From Nemopilema nomurai (Eukaryota > Cnidaria > Scyphozoa > Rhizostomeae > Rhizostomatidae), in the NCBI GenBank assembly GCA_003864495.1, contig ML133427.1:2623247-2687246 (forward strand): a stretch of 64,000 bases of DNA. The letters run 5' to 3'. The notes under the pieces are model-generated. The model was not told the DNA's origin. It ran no database searches and was given only the letters and a program-made list of their open reading frames with translations. The position numbers and the translations under genes are program-made. Position 1 is the first letter of the stretch. Each line of letters begins with the position of its first letter. Shown one piece after another: positions 48,655 to 62,875 of the stretch.

Positions 48655-50030
48655 GGTGTGGTATGCGTGGGCCTAGAGCCATTCAATTCGCTCGTTTGTC
48701 GCGTTGCATGGCAGAAAGTAAATTCATGTACGTGGCATCAATAATTCATTCGAAGTTTTAATACTACCTCTTATTGTTTGGTGACCAAGTGCAACAAAAT
48801 TCAGCTTCCATTCTGACTGTTAACATAAACTTCTTTCCCGTGCACAGATTCTGGTTCCAAAAGATTTTAATCACATTTTTATCACTTTTTTAGAAAATAG
48901 TCGCTTTCGATTTGTTTATGTCATTATGACGTTAAGAACATACGCATATGTTTTTAGCAAATTACATCCTTGGTTATTTAGGGATCTAGTGGGTTCCAAT
49001 TAAGCATCACTTTCTTTCAGCAAACAAGTATTCTTCAACGTAAGCATGAAAGATTCAACCAAATTTGATTCACGCACTGTTCCCTTGCATGGATTCCACC
49101 TTAGCAACGGCTTAATATATAAATGTTTTTAACATTGCCGAGTAGTCTATATTGAACCTTTTTCGAATTACTCCTAAATCCGAAAACTCTCTATTCTTGA
49201 TTCATGAGTAGTATTGCTTGAATTGCCCAATGTATCTATTGCAAATTACATCCTAATCTATTTGTCCTGTCTCACATCACTTCTTCTCAAGGGCCCCACC
49301 CATCAAATGTTTGCTCAATTTATCCTTTCCACTTTGATTCGACTCTTGTTGGCAATTTCAATTTAAACCGTGCTTTAACCCTGGTTCACTTAAGTCAGGC
49401 TTGTGGTGATTTCGGTTTGATCTATAACCCGAACTGTGTTGAATTTTTTATTGGCTCCATTTTAGGTCCGGTTTAGGAGAAGTCAGTCTTGGCCTACAGA
49501 AACATATCAGGGCTCACCTCCATTTGATGTCATGCCAGATTGTTTTGTCAGGGTCGGGTTCTCTCTTATTTTCTTGGTTTCCAAGTAATGTAACAACTGC
49601 CGACGCATGATCGCCCCGTATGATCCTTTTTCACAGGGGTGTCCCCTCCAACAGGCCACCCCCTTTCTGCAAATCAGGATATTTTGCAATTTGTGCAGAA
49701 TTTTTGCACGTAATTTCTGAAAGTTAAATTTGATTCAAGTAAAGTTTATACGGCCACTTCTACCTACTGTATCCCCAGTTTAACAATGGGCTAAAGAACG
49801 TTAACCCTGCCACATAACATCTAGGAGCAGGTCTGGAGATGGCGTTTACCTTGCGAAATGATGAAGATATTGCAAAATGAATAAGAAAATGCAGAGAATG
49901 CATCCAAGAACAGTATGACAAACGATGAAAGTGTAAATTGGTGTCAAAATAACTGTTAACTAAGACGAATGTTGATTAAAACCTTTTAAAAGGAAAATAT
50001 TCTTTTAACTTTTATCAGTGACAGGGAATA
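48655..50030. other. intergenic DNA, nothing recognised
   Basis: No exon, RNA gene or clear repeat was identified by eye. Confidence 0.4.
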
Positions 50031-50034
50031 TCAA

Positions 50035-50205
50035 AAAGTACATTCACAAAATTGCGGAACTATGATTTGCACATACTCGAAAGTACTTTTTCGTCCGACA
50101 CTCCACTGAGTATGAAAACGCCGGAAAATACAAAAGCTGTCAAAATAAATAGCCATTTGCGTATCAAGAATATTAGAGAGTGGCAATAGGAGCGTATGAT
50201 AAGTG
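50035..50205 (-). mobile_element. Penelope-like 3' terminal fragment
   Basis: On the minus strand the stretch with 'atggctatttattttgacag' and 'ggagtgtcggacgaaaaagt' matches the 3' non-coding end of the copy at 15224-15360 base for base over long stretches. Only the end is kept. The open frame 50060-50404 over it is not a gene. Confidence 0.65.
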
Positions 50206-50934
50206 TTCCAGTTAGGTTTGGTATGACACAAGACAAACAACCTCCCTCGGCCCCCTGTAACTCTTTGTGAATGGACCTCCAAGGACATTCTGCTGATTGC
50301 ATGGACTTGTTGCGCAAGAGCCCTTCCAAGTGCAACCGGGCAGTGCTTGATTTGTTTTCCTGCAACCAACAGCTGTATTGTTGTTCGTGTGAGACGTCAA
50401 ACATTTAGTACTTGCGGTCTACGAGGCCATGTTCGTGTCATATGTCTCGAAGAGATCTTACGCAAGAATCGAGGAACATCATTTCTTATCGCATATCTAA
50501 TTTAGTGATTTCCCCAGCAAATTTTCATTGATTTTACACTTAAATCGTTCATATTTAATTCTACCGTTTTTATTAGTCCTTTCCAACAAAATCATCTCGA
50601 ATTTAATTTGAATCATCCGGCCTTCTTGTTCCAAGAGTGAAAGAAAACAACAAAATATATCTTCCTTGGTACTGCACATTATCTTTTGCAATGCTAACCT
50701 TAAAGCTGTAACCCGTTAGCTGCTTAGATGATTTATTGAAATTTACACGCTTCTAGAAGGCACTTGCCATCCAGCAATCCTTTTGCCTATGAATCATTGT
50801 TTAATAATAATAATATCATATTTATGCAGGTTAACTTTGGTCAGCAACAACGTGCTGTTATCAATAAAGGACCTGCCTAAATTATACGTGGATTACCGAT
50901 TACCGAAATAAAATTATATGCATGATGAAAATGA

Positions 50935-51110
50935 AATCTTAAAAGTCGAAGTACAAGTCTTAAATCTTAGAATTAAAATTTCATACTTAATTTCGTCTGT
51001 TAGTTTATTAAAAATCTTTGCTCCTTGAAAGTAAAAGGCCTTGCCTGCTTCTGATTGTACTTTGGGCAAAACAATATTTTTTGCATTGTCACGAGTATAC
51101 TCCGTCTGTG
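50935..51110 (-). mobile_element. LINE 3' tail fragment
   Basis: The minus strand from about 51105 reads EYTRDNAKNIVLPKVQSEAG, then FYFQGAKIFNKLTDEIK. This is the C-terminal pattern of cnidarian LINE reverse transcriptases (LPK...Y/F-x-GAKIWN-L). It is truncated. Confidence 0.6.
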
Positions 51111-51371
51111 TTTTACTCTAGTGAAGCAGTTTCGAAAGGCGTGTGGCGATACTGTTTATAGCTGTTCATTAGAAAATGTCCAATGCACTAACAAATTAGT
51201 TTCCTTAGAGTTTTTGCAGGCATCGTACTCTCACAATCAGTGTATTCAAAGTGCTGTGGTCCACTCAGTTTTAGTGCCTACGAAAAGTGGTTCAGTTTCG
51301 GGGAGCAGTGGAGATTCAACCAAGCTTTTGTTGACAGCAAAAAGATCTCTGCACGTGTCGAATATTTGATT

Positions 51372-54300
51372 TACATAATTTCTCAGCCAGCCAGGTAAAC
51401 TCTGATTACTTGATGCAAATAATCGTACGTATTATAAACCCTTTTCCAGTTTCTTTCATTCAATCTTTCTTTAATTTTTTTTGGAGTTTACTTAAAAAGT
51501 ATAAATTATGGTATATTAATCTTTGCTGATTCTCACTGTTATTGTTCAAACTAAAGCACACATCTTCCAATCACGTCAACTAGGAACATGGCTTAAACAG
51601 CTCTGCATTGAGTTCATTCCATATGTCCATCAGCTAATGAAGCAAAACCAATATTGTTTATCATAACTTTTCTGCAATGCTTGATCTTCAAATTTACATT
51701 GCTGATTGTAATTGAACAACTTTAGAATGAACTAACTAGCAATTAGATTGATATGCCAAAAAATAAGAGTTTTTGAGTTCGAGTTTGAAGAAGAACTTAT
51801 CTCACGATGCCACGGAAACCTGCAAAGGCACTTCTCCGCAGAGGTGGGTTAGATTCAGAACATTGGTGGTACTAAAGTAGGCCAACTTTAGCTCTTTCCC
51901 TTTCTGCGGCTGTATCACGACCTTTGAGCTCGCTGCTAAACAATGCCTCGTTCTTCACCTTTTGGATTCGCAAATTATTCGACGAGGCAGGATGGCAGGA
52001 CTGTAAAGCTACTGTATTTGATGTAGTCGAGTTGTGAAAACAATTTGTTTGCAAGCGAATTGTTCCCAAAAACAACCCAATAACACATAACATCCCAAGA
52101 TCACACAAATGTTGAACCTATATCCTGGTTTTAGAAACTTCCACCATAACTAAAATGTTTGTATTCTTCGGTGTTGCAGTCATTTTTGCAAACAGGAACA
52201 TTGGAGGGAAACGGAGTTTGAAGGGCGGAAGCCGGAGAAAGTTTCTAACCTTAAAATTGAAAAGGATGGTATTTTCTTGTTTGCTGTTAGCATGACATAG
52301 GCATATTTGTCTGAACTTCCCTTTTGCTTTTGTAGCAGAATACTATCCTTTGGTTGTATCGCAATTTTAGAGATGGTAAGTAACACTTAAAGCTACTCCC
52401 TAGTTTTTTTAAAACAATGTTTTATGAAATTTCAGGAACTTCTTGAAAAAATCTCATCCTAGTTTGCAGGGTCTGTCAAAATATTCCAGGAATGCTTTGG
52501 AGCTAATGCATCTCATTGCTCGGTATTCGAGTACAGAAAAATAATGAAGAAAAAGCATTTGGAGACAATCAGCCATAAGATTTTCATCTGTCACCTCACT
52601 GAATAAGGGCAATAGATTTGAACTTTACGCACAAGAAATTAATTACAATCCTTTAGTAGAAGCCTCGATGCCCTTCATCCAAAATACAGAAACCTATTCG
52701 AAATAGATTTACCGGACTAATTTACCAAACTACCAGATGTACTTTCCGACGTAGTCATGCTTGAAAAGCAGGTAATTATATTGACATCACTTCTATACTG
52801 TTTTTCCACCATAGGTTCTTAACTTATTGCATTCAATGACTTCATAGTAACACCTTGTTCCATAAATTCCACCTCCACTTCTGGACAAACCACGGAACCC
52901 TCCTCCCACCTACCGGCATATCAGATCTACCGCTGCTTCTGACGCCATCGTCACTACAAACTTGTTAATCAGGTATCAATCTTACGTCATTTCGATAAAT
53001 CCTCTCACCTCTCACCTGGTGTATACAAAGAAACAGCGGTCTATAGAGTAATCGATTCGAAAGTCTTCTGAGATGAAACAACAAGACTAGTCTGTTTCAC
53101 GTCCTTTTCCTACGAAACCTCACTCTCGCTATGGACAATAGCTCATTTGTTTACACCCAAACAGACTGACCCCGAATCTCCCTTGTATGGAATGTGAAGT
53201 GTGCTATTCTCCTCCGTTGGCCACAAGTGAGATATTATCTCTTTAATGAATCATTGGGAAATTATTTAAGTTGATTTGACGAAACAAAACCACACAATTG
53301 CCCCTTTCATCAAAGACAGAATGATCATTCCTGCTAGCCTCGCATAGGCAAAAGAGTATTATATTTCTTAACTTGTGTTTCCCTCTTACAGATTCAGATC
53401 TCATTTTGACATCAAGATGAAATCAGATTGTTCATCTTGCTCTCCTCCCCACCTGATCATCAGCTTGGGCCTGTATTGGGAAAAACGCGCTTTCAAGGAA
53501 GCTAAATGGTACTTCCTCTTACACAATCCTTATCTTTAAAATCTACACTTGATTTATCAGTATGTCGAGTATGTCTAGTTAGACTCGAGTATTCCGCAGC
53601 GAGATGCCCTCTTCAGTTTTCCAATAGAATTGGAAATCGCCATTGACATCTATTCTTCGTGTTGTTGTAGTTTGGAATGAATGTGGAAAAAGGAACATCT
53701 GGATTTCTCGAAGTCCATCGTAAAAGATGCTTTAGTTTTTTGGCAATAACTACCACGTGGTATCGTATACTTGTAAAAGAATTTACATCAAAACGCGTTA
53801 ATTAATACAAGTATATGTAGGTGGCTTAACTGATACGGCGGCAAGCCTCTCAAAGAACTTCCAGGTAATACTTCATAACACGATAAAGATAACACCAGAG
53901 GAATCTACTACAACTGAAGGATTCCAGATCCGGCAAGATTAAAATTTGAGAGGAAAACGGTGCTGCACCTCGAGTGAAGATCTAAGCGTAGGATATGTTG
54001 GAACGAGAAAGCCACTTCAAGGAAGGACTTATTCTGCAAAGCACCTTGCCTCTCTCACAGCCATTTTTGAAATATTTATACAGCCAATCAAAATTTATTG
54101 ACAAAACAGTCTTAGTTCGGCTTTTGCGAACTCAAGTCTCAAGATAACTAATATCTAAAATTTCTTTGACATGCAAACTGGAGTATCACCTTGTCCGCGT
54201 ATTTCCTGTTCAAATTTGTTCTATTCAAGTACCGTTATAAATTCAAACTCAAATTACCACTTGGGGCATGAGGGGTGGAGATTTTCCTGAACTTATGCAC

Positions 54301-57300
54301 TGATAACTTCCCTCCAAATTCCTCACTTGTGTTTTAATTATTGTTCCTAGCTGCATATCAAAGGAAAAAAGCACTTCACCAGGTGGCAAGAGCACTATGG
54401 GAACATTTGACAAAGACATCTTATTTATAACCGCCAACTCTTAAAATAAACAGGAGCTTGGCAGTTTGAAAATGAAACACAACTCTTTCAATTTTTTTCT
54501 GCGGTTTATAAGCCAAACAGGGCGCTATTCAAGGTGTCTGTGGTTAATGGATAATTTCCTTTCCAATTTTTCTGTGTGCCCCAAAAGGGCCTGCTAACTT
54601 TTTAAATTTTTGTGGGCCTAAAGCACAAGAGAAGACAGTTCTAAATTAGTGATTGTTTCCTTTTCCTCGTTCACAAAAGTATTAGAATGATCTATAAGTG
54701 CATAACTATTTGTTAAATTCACAATGCTCTTCTTTGGTTTGGGCATACAAATAGACATAGAATTTAGCTTGTTTTCTCCTTCCTTCCCGATAAACATATT
54801 GTGCCATGCGCGTATAAATTTATCGCATACGTCAGAATGGAAGGGGTTGACACCTGTGATGCAATCATGCCCTCGCAGTTTCCTTCTCCTATTACTTCGT
54901 TCTACAAGTTTATTACTTTCTTAGTGGGTTATGAAAATACCCGTTTGCTTGTTTGCCCACGTGAAACGTGCTTTGGACCTGCTACAAACAACATTTTCCA
55001 GTAATCTTTCACGTGAATATTGCAGGATTTCGATCTATGGCAATAGGCAAGGCTGTTGTTCTTCAATTGCCGACACCTAACAATGCATCTTTCTTCCCTG
55101 GACCCGTGGGATTCTCTTGAATTTCTCTTTTAGTGAATATCTCTCAGCCCTCTCTTTCAATGTAGATCCTCTCTATTCATGTAAGGAATGCGAGATCCTT
55201 ACATTTTGATTTCTTGCAGCCAAGGTCTAGATGCAGCCCTATACACTATAAGCAATTGAGTAAGTAATTTCGAGTGCCTAAGACAACAATGTGTCATAAA
55301 CTGATGGATCCCCTCAATGGAGACGATCTTCAAGGGCCACTTTCTTAATCTCTTTGTGTCTCTTGTTGTACTCCCATTCTGTACCTTCTTTTTTGCAACG
55401 CTTTTTGTGTCTTTTTTACCTCTTTTATATCTCCTTTTGCACCTCTTTTTGTATCACTTTTTGTACCCCTTTGTATATTTTTAGTGCTTTGTTTGTCTCC
55501 ATTTGGGATTTGAGAAATATTTTGCTTCCTAATTGCTGTCGCATAAGCTTTTTAGCATCAATTGCTTCTATTTGCACTCTTTGCTTCAGCCCCCAGCAAT
55601 AAGAGTCAATCTTGATCAGAGACTAGCCAATCGAGGATTCGTCTTTCTTCGATGAACAGAAAACAAAGAGATGTTGTCATGTATGAGGCGTTGTATGAGA
55701 CAAGATTTTGTAGGGAGAGGGCAAACTTTGATAAAAAAATCTACAGAGAAATGAATTGAGGAGGGTTTGTAGTAAAATTCATAATGGCATGATTTGCGAA
55801 GGAGTTGGGAGGAATGAACAAATAAAAGTCAAAACAAAACCAAACCTAAATTTAGTATTGAACCGCATTCGAACTATCTGGCAGCAAGAAGGGATTTATA
55901 AAGGCAAGGATCATAAAATAGAGATCTCTACTCTTTGATCTTAATAAAGTCTTTTGGACGCACCAGTTCAAGGGGGCAAAGTTCTGTAGGCCGGGTCAGG
56001 CTCGGACACACGAAGAAAGTTTATATAGACCGATTATCTGGGGGGCCTGGGGGTTTTGCAAATTCGTCTTTGCACTGTGCACCGTAACTTAATGTGTTGA
56101 ATAAGGGGGAGGGGGCACCTTCATTTCAGGCCATACTTTTTGCCAAACAGTGCCAATTGCAGTGGCGTCGAATTATTTGATGCGCCAAAGCCGACTTTTG
56201 AGACACTTTTGGCCCACTCGATTAGCACCTCTGCGTCTTCAAATCTGCATAACTGACAGAATATTTTGTTCATTTTTGCAACTTGCACTGCACATATGTA
56301 TATATTTGTTTTGTAACCCTTAATTTACGCTCCAGTCGTAGATACCGGTGATTCTGAAAAGGCTTTGCGTAAAACGTTAATTGACTTGTTTTTTTGCTGA
56401 AATTCTAGTTTTGAAGCATTGAATGCATACATATATACATAAATTCGTGTACTTGGGGGTTAGGGGGGGGGGGGGGGGACAGACATCACTGCTAATTAGT
56501 CTCTTTATTACTTCTAAGCTACTATGCCTGGGGTCTGTGGACCTACGAATCTTACACAGGGCCTATGACTCTAATAGTTAGTCTTACTATTCTGACGTGA
56601 CGGCAAATAATACACTTTTCCTACTTTGGAAGACCCTAGGCCGTGACATTATTTCCGCATAATTTGATTCCAATTCAAGGAGATATGGTTCACAAAAACT
56701 TTCATTGTGTATACATCAATTACTTGGAAGTTACGTTTTCAATAAAATCTCGATACAATTCATAGCACTGGAAGAAAAGCAAAGAAAAAACAGCAACAAC
56801 AGAGTAGAGCATTTGGTTGAGCATTTTACTCTTCTATTCAAATCTTATGGCGAGGGCCTGAGAGTAGAGAGAAATGAATTGAAATTTGCACCAAGCTTTA
56901 AGGAAAATTGCTTGTATGTCGTTCGACGTATTAGCATATCTTTAAATAATTCTGGGATGCAGGACAATGTAAATGTAGGAAGCTTTAATTAATATAATGC
57001 TTTTAATATAAAGTGTGGAGAAAAATGATTTATGCAATAATTTTTCATTTCATTAACAAAATTGGTCACATAAACATATTTGAGTGCCAATGTTGTCATG
57101 CAAAGAAAGCTTCAAATGTAAAAATAGATGCAACCTTAAATCGTTAACACGAGTTGTTTCGATGAAAGACTTTGTTCAAAAGAACAACTATTGAAATAAC
57201 GTGTTGAGCAAGATATTCAACAATTCACAATTGATACATTTGAGTTAAAATGCAAGAAGTGATCAAATGTCTTCTCGAATCGGCAAGTTTCCGTAGGACA

Positions 57301-57500
57301 AAAATAACTATGAAATTGGGAATTTCTCTTTGTTGTGCCCTGGGCGTGTTCAGATCCCAAGTATTTTAAATGGAATTGTGACTGGATGAGATTAGCGTTT
57401 CGCAGCAAGACTGAACTGGTAGACTCGTGGCGGGTGGGTGTATTTGAAAGTGAATTAGGGATCAGACCATAAATGTTGCGGAATTTGTATTATTAATTCA
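51372..57500. other. intergenic DNA, no gene supported
   Basis: About 6 kb without convincing exons. A minus-strand frame at 51872-52108 starts with a hydrophobic segment (LGMLCVIGLFLGTI), as in a type II membrane anchor, but has no continuation. A degenerate pyrimidine-rich repeat (ctctttttgta) lies near 55350-55480. G-rich runs occur near 56036-56056, 56105-56118 and 56463-56478. Confidence 0.4.
56463..56478. repeat. G16 homopolymer
   Basis: Sixteen consecutive G on the plus strand; prone to length error and able to form quadruplex structure. Confidence 0.9.
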
Positions 57501-57510
57501 CCCATCTAAA

Positions 57511-57518
57511 TGACGTCA
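57511..57518. promoter_or_regulatory. CRE palindrome upstream of the CBX gene
   Basis: TGACGTCA lies 143 bases before the CBX start codon, where a proximal promoter is expected. Confidence 0.35.
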
Positions 57519-57660
57519 GTGATAACAGAACCTGCGCGAGAAGGATGACACAGAAGGCAACGATATTTTTAAAAGGAGAGGAGTTTAAGAGTTGCAAGCC
57601 GACATGGGTTTTTTGAAGGTGTTTCGCATTCGCTTCCTTCGGCTTGTTTCAGCGTAAAAT

Positions 57661-60600
57661 ATGGAAAGAGGGCCACAGAAAGGCGAAGTATTTGCAGCTG
57701 AACGGATATTGAAGAAGCGAATGAAGAAGGTACGGTTCTTAGTCTATTTTCTGCGAAGTTGTTGACGAAAGATTGTGCCATTGTACGACAGTTCTCGGGC
57801 CTAAGTCCTGCTGGTAACACTCTTGCATCACTGCACAAAGTTCGTTCACGTGGATGTTATGCTAGATTTGCTAATTATTGGTGTTTTCCAAGTGGTCAGT
57901 GAATAGGTTTCTAATGCAATGACAAAAATTTCAAAAACAAGGTATTCCGCGACCGATGGCCCTTCTCCCGAAAACAAAATTTGAAAATTGTTCATTAATT
58001 CTGCGATGCTGACATTAATGAACTTACGCCAGCATTACGAGGAAAACAAATGTGCATTGTCATTAATCCCTTATTTTGTAGTGCAGTTTATCGATTTGCT
58101 TTAACCTTGTTTATGTTAGAGATAATGCATCATCTCAAAAAAGAATTTTTAATTATTGATCTTCATTCGACCTTAGGGAAAAACGGAATATTTAGTAAAA
58201 TGGCATGGTTACTCTCAAAAGTAAGTTTTCAGTTATAATATGTCTTAAAATTAAATTCTTATATTTCAATGCGAAGTATGGAAACTTTTCTTAAACAGGA
58301 GGTCAACTGAGAACCTATTAAAAATGCAACGCAACGATTTCCCGAGATTGGCCGTGGGAAACTCATCAAGTAAAAGAAGGAAATATTTGCCTTGCTCTGA
58401 GAAAATTGTATTTAACACTTCCTAGAATTTAAACCAGGTTCGCTGTTTCTCATTCAAGTAACAGATTCAGATCAATCATTGTTTTCGAAAACAATACATT
58501 ATTGTTTGAATTGTACCCAGCTTAGACACAATGATTTGATTTGAATTGACTGAGCTTGGTTTACCCTCAGTTAAGTTTATGGTGCTGGCTCTCTCCCAAA
58601 GTTTTCTAACCTGGTTTTATTTTAATGTTGTCCTGGTTTTTCTACTATTTCAGATATAATACTTGGGAACCTGAGGAGAACTTGTTGGACCCACGTCTTC
58701 TGAAGGTTTTTGCAGATAATCAAGTTCATCACAGGTAATTAACTCTCATTAGTACAAATTGCTATTTGTATCTGAATCTGCTACTTGTAAGAATTTCTGT
58801 TATGCTTATGTTTAATCATGCCAAATATGTGAGGTATCAGAGGTTTACCTTTGCATGGATGGTATGTCTCTTGAAACTTGTGGAGTGGTGTTTAAAGTTG
58901 AGTTATTCAGACAAAAATGACATTGTATTCCCACCCCACTTGAGCCATTAAAAACATTGTTGTATGCTTGTGTTCCCATGAGTTTCCCAGAGAATGGGAT
59001 CCATTCCCTTTCTGAAATTATTCAAATTTAAAGGAAACTCATATTATTACTTTAAAAATTGTAATCTTTACCACTTTTCATTTGAAACCTTTGTTCTCTT
59101 GTCTCATTTAAAAAGGGTTTCTTGAACAATTTTTGTGTAGAACTCCCGTTCTTATGGAGTAAATCTTAGATCTTTCAAGAGAACGAACACTTCTCAACCC
59201 TTTCTAGAAAACTTTCTCAACACTTTCTTCAAAATCACCACTTTATTTAGAAGCAATTATCCAACAAGAATAATATATTGCAATGGTATAATATATTTCC
59301 TGATCAAGGAGGCAATATGTTTAATTAGAGAACACAACTGTGCTCAAATAAAAAACTACCTCTAAACTTTGATGCCTGAATATATAAAGTTTCATTAAGG
59401 CTTCTTTCTATATCCCTCTTTGGGTTGAATAAGTTGCAAGTGCTTACGAATTAGACTTCATCTATTCATACCAGAGGTCTTTTATCAATCCATGACATTA
59501 ATTTGTAAGGTTTAGCTCAATGGCAGCATAAAAAAGGGGCTTAAAAGAATCCTTGTCATCCTCATTCCTATTCACTTGGCATTCCCTGTTCTTCCACTCT
59601 TTTATCCCTTGTTGTATTGTCCTAGTGGATAGCCTAAGAGAGTGGAAAATTAAAGTTGGATGTTGTGTTTTCCGTTTTGTGTGTTAAACCTTTTAATTCA
59701 GGATGCAAGTTATGAGTCATTGGTTGGCATGAATAAGTATGGGATTGTGCCAAATGCCTAAAAAATAGTTGGACACCTATCCTTGTAAAATAGGCTGTTA
59801 ATATTGATAAGTGCTATTTTGGTTACTCTAATAAAATAGTTTCCCAGTGTCTCATGATAAGCTTATATATTGCTGCACACATGTAAACTATGAATTTAGG
59901 AGTTGATAAAAAGCTACAGTGACAGTTGAAACCTGAAACATGTGTTAGTTATACAAGGAACACCTCCCTTCTAAGGTGCTTTTTTATTATTGCTATTTCC
60001 TGGCACAAATTGACAGATGCCTTCATTCCAAAAGTAATGTTGCTTAAAGGCTTTTGGCAAACAGGGCCTTAGAAGTAGGATTGGATAAATTTATAGCATT
60101 GGAGCCCTTTATGTTTCACCATGTTGGGACAAGAAGACAAAAGTACTGCCCATCATATCCAAAATTTTAGAAAATATTTCCATGAAAGCTGAGAGGGGTT
60201 GTATTTTTAAACTGTATTGGGGATCCACTCTAGATGCAGCCAAGTTTGTGGGTGGTGAGCAATGTGAGAAAAAGGGTGTTGTTAATGGGGCATTTAGTTT
60301 GTCAGGTGTTTGACTATTGTTCATTTTGATGATGATAACTTTAACTACATATATTCAAGATGAATGTTGTCAGCTTGTTAAGATATTGCAGAAGGGATTG
60401 AAGGTTTAAAGTTGAAAAGATTTTGGTTTAGAGTTATTTCAATTGAAAAGTTTTAGGAATAGAATTAGAAGTGTTTGAGATTCCCAGCCAGATCAGTTTC
60501 AAACAATAAATTTTATTTAATCTTATTGCTTGATTCAATCTATCCAGAAAACATTTACTTGATGATCAAGTTGTTGCATAACTTTAATCATCACAAAAAA

Positions 60601-62129
60601 TATCGCAGGCAGTCAGGTTTGGCTGTTGGATGATAGTTGCACCAGCTCCAAGTTTAATTTTCCAAAACTTTGTTTAAACAGTTCATAAATAATTTCAGCT
60701 GATCTGATCATTAATGAATTTTGTTTCTAGCATACATTTTTGCTGTTCTGGGGCTAGGGCTTATTTGCCTTGTGGTGATATTGCCTTAATTCTCCCTCTA
60801 AATTGTGATCATGCTTCATAGACATTCCTTGGGCAAAAAGTGAAGTGACCCATTATCATATGAATGCTTGCATCTTTACACCAACATTGTATGTATCATT
60901 GGTTGGAGAACAAAAGATAAGGCATATTCTGCATCGCATAAAAAGCATTGGCAAGAATGTGTGGAAAGAATGTCCATGGCACAGAGGCCTTTTCCAAGCT
61001 CAGGTTTTGCACTGATTAACCAGCTAGTCAAGGGTGGATCTAGCTCTCATGTCAACCTGTCAATAACTAGGGGGGGGGGGGCAGGGGAGTGAGAAGAATT
61101 ATATTAAGCCATTTGAGAGTTTCAACTAGAATCAAATTGCATGCATGACCGTCTTTAAAACTTGTAACTAAAAATTCATTTTAATTGCAGGGGCAAGAAG
61201 AGATCTCGGTCATCATTCTCTTCCGGTGTCAAATTGGCAAAGCGTTCCAAACAAGAGGTATGTTGCTGCAATTTGTGATAATTTCTCTGCATATTTTGTA
61301 AATTATCCAAATTTTATGACGGAGATAAATGGTAAGGTTTATATAATGAGCCCCTCCCAACACCCCACCCCACCCCACACCGAGTGCGTGCAAGTAATTG
61401 GTGCAGCCTTCACAATTGCCCCCTTTACTGTGCTAGGACTCAGATGATTCGGGGGAGATCGTGTCTCTGGACTCTGAAGATCACGGCAATGGCAGCATCG
61501 CTGGCGAATCCTGTTCGCCCCACAGCATTTACGGCGAGCCTGACCAGGACGGCGAACTCAACCGAAGCGGCGAGAGTGAAGTTTTCGTCAGCGTCGAAAA
61601 CACCGTCGCAGCTCGAACATCGCCTTCGTTTAGTGTCGAAAGTTCGCCAAGCAAACAGCCAAGCGCAAATACATCGCCTGTGATTTTTGCAGAAGCAACT
61701 ACCGAAACAAGTGCGCCACTGATCGTTACGAAGCATTCTAGTAAATCGAATTCCCCCAAGAGCGAAGGCGACAGCAAATCGTCTCCAACTTTAAATCACG
61801 AAAAATCGCCAGTTGCGACTGGAAAATTACCAATCGAAAGGCTACATGTGTTAACCGAGGACCGGTCGAAATCCCCTGTTGTTTCGAGGGTTTCCCCGAA
61901 GCCGACGAAACTCGAATCGCCTAGGCGAAAAATTGACGTTAAGCAATCAGATTTGCGAGCAGAAGCGAATTGCGTGGCAGATGATCGCACTGAGGAAGGC
62001 GGCACTTGCATTTGCTGGCGAAAACCGTTGATAGACCAAATAGTGATCACTGACGTCACTTCTAACCTCGTAACCGTGACTGTCCGTGAGAGCCACACCG
62101 ATAAGGGGTTCTTCAGAAAGAGGTCGTAG
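57661..62129 (+). CDS. Polycomb-class chromobox protein (CBX2/4/6/7/8 type)
   Basis: A PRC1 subunit that reads H3K27me3 and recruits the RING1 ubiquitin ligase for gene silencing. Exons: 57661-57729, 58177-58220, 58654-58734, 61191-61257, 61437-62129; phases agree and give 317 residues. Residues 11-60 form the chromodomain ([41 protein letters not shown]). The aromatic cage is F11, W32 and Y35, where vertebrate CBX7 has W35 and HP1 has Tyr. A basic stretch follows (GKKRSRS, KLAKRSK). Residues about 90-275 are a Ser/Thr/Pro-rich linker. Residues 280-317 form the C-terminal repressor box ([20 protein letters not shown], then RES-GFF) that binds RING1. Chromodomain plus this box marks the Polycomb class rather than HP1. 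Assignment to one vertebrate paralogue is not justified, so no symbol is given. Confidence 0.93.
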
Positions 62130-62470
62130 CGGCTGGAATATATTTTAGAGTATATGAAGATGAGAGATGCGCGTCGGCATTGCGCAGTGACGTGGCATTG
62201 TAGCAGGCCCCATAATTAGATAGCAAGTTAAAAATTTGAAAAATTGTAAATAGAAGCATAAGTACATGCATGTTATGTTTTTTAGAGGTAAATTGCCGTC
62301 GCGGTCTAATTTGATCTTATCTCGAAAAAGGTAGCATTCATTTGACAATCAAGTTAATGTCGTGTTGTTTACAGAAAGGTCGCCCTGCGTCCGGAGTTCA
62401 TATTTAATCGTTTGTTTAAATGGATAAGTATGCTGGAATTCACCCGGTGCTTTATTAGTTGCAGTTGACT
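62130..62470. other. CBX 3' region
   Basis: No AATAAA follows closely after the CBX stop. The first clear ones on the plus strand are near 63390 and 63423, so the 3' UTR may be long, or a variant signal is used. Confidence 0.35.
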
Positions 62471-62479
62471 TGACCGGAC

Positions 62480-62875
62480 TCGGACGAAGGCAGGCAGCAC
62501 CCCCCTTCGTATTGTGCTTCATTGATTAGCTGGCCCGGTCATCCAATCAGAGACACGGTCCGAGTTACGGTCACTCGTACGGACATAGAACCTACAAACA
62601 GTATTGCTTGGTTTAATGACCTGTCATTGGTAGAGAGGACCGTCATTAGATCTGATTATAAATACGCTGGGTTGTCAGGACCATCCGCATCCTCATGGAT
62701 CCGGACTTTAATTACCGGACTCCGGTAAGGTTTATTTTGGATCCGGACACAAAACTGGGCAAGTTTAGGAAACTGGCAAAAGGCTTTTCTCTTCAGGCTA
62801 GCCTTGGTTTGCCGCTTTTCCAAGAGACCTATTTGTGCTAGAGCAGTTTGTGCAAGAATCGTTCCTGTCATCTTG
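62480..62875 (+). other. possible 5' leader exon of a downstream gene
   Basis: The stretch ends in ATCTTG|GTAAGT (62870-62881), a near-perfect splice donor, and is richer in GC than its surroundings. No long frame passes through the donor, so it would be untranslated. It could instead be a chance donor within a long CBX 3' UTR. Confidence 0.25.

Noticed and set aside
61440..62098. Three minus-strand open frames opposite CBX exon 5
   Set aside because: They are shadows of the Ser/Glu-rich coding strand; no domain is seen in them.
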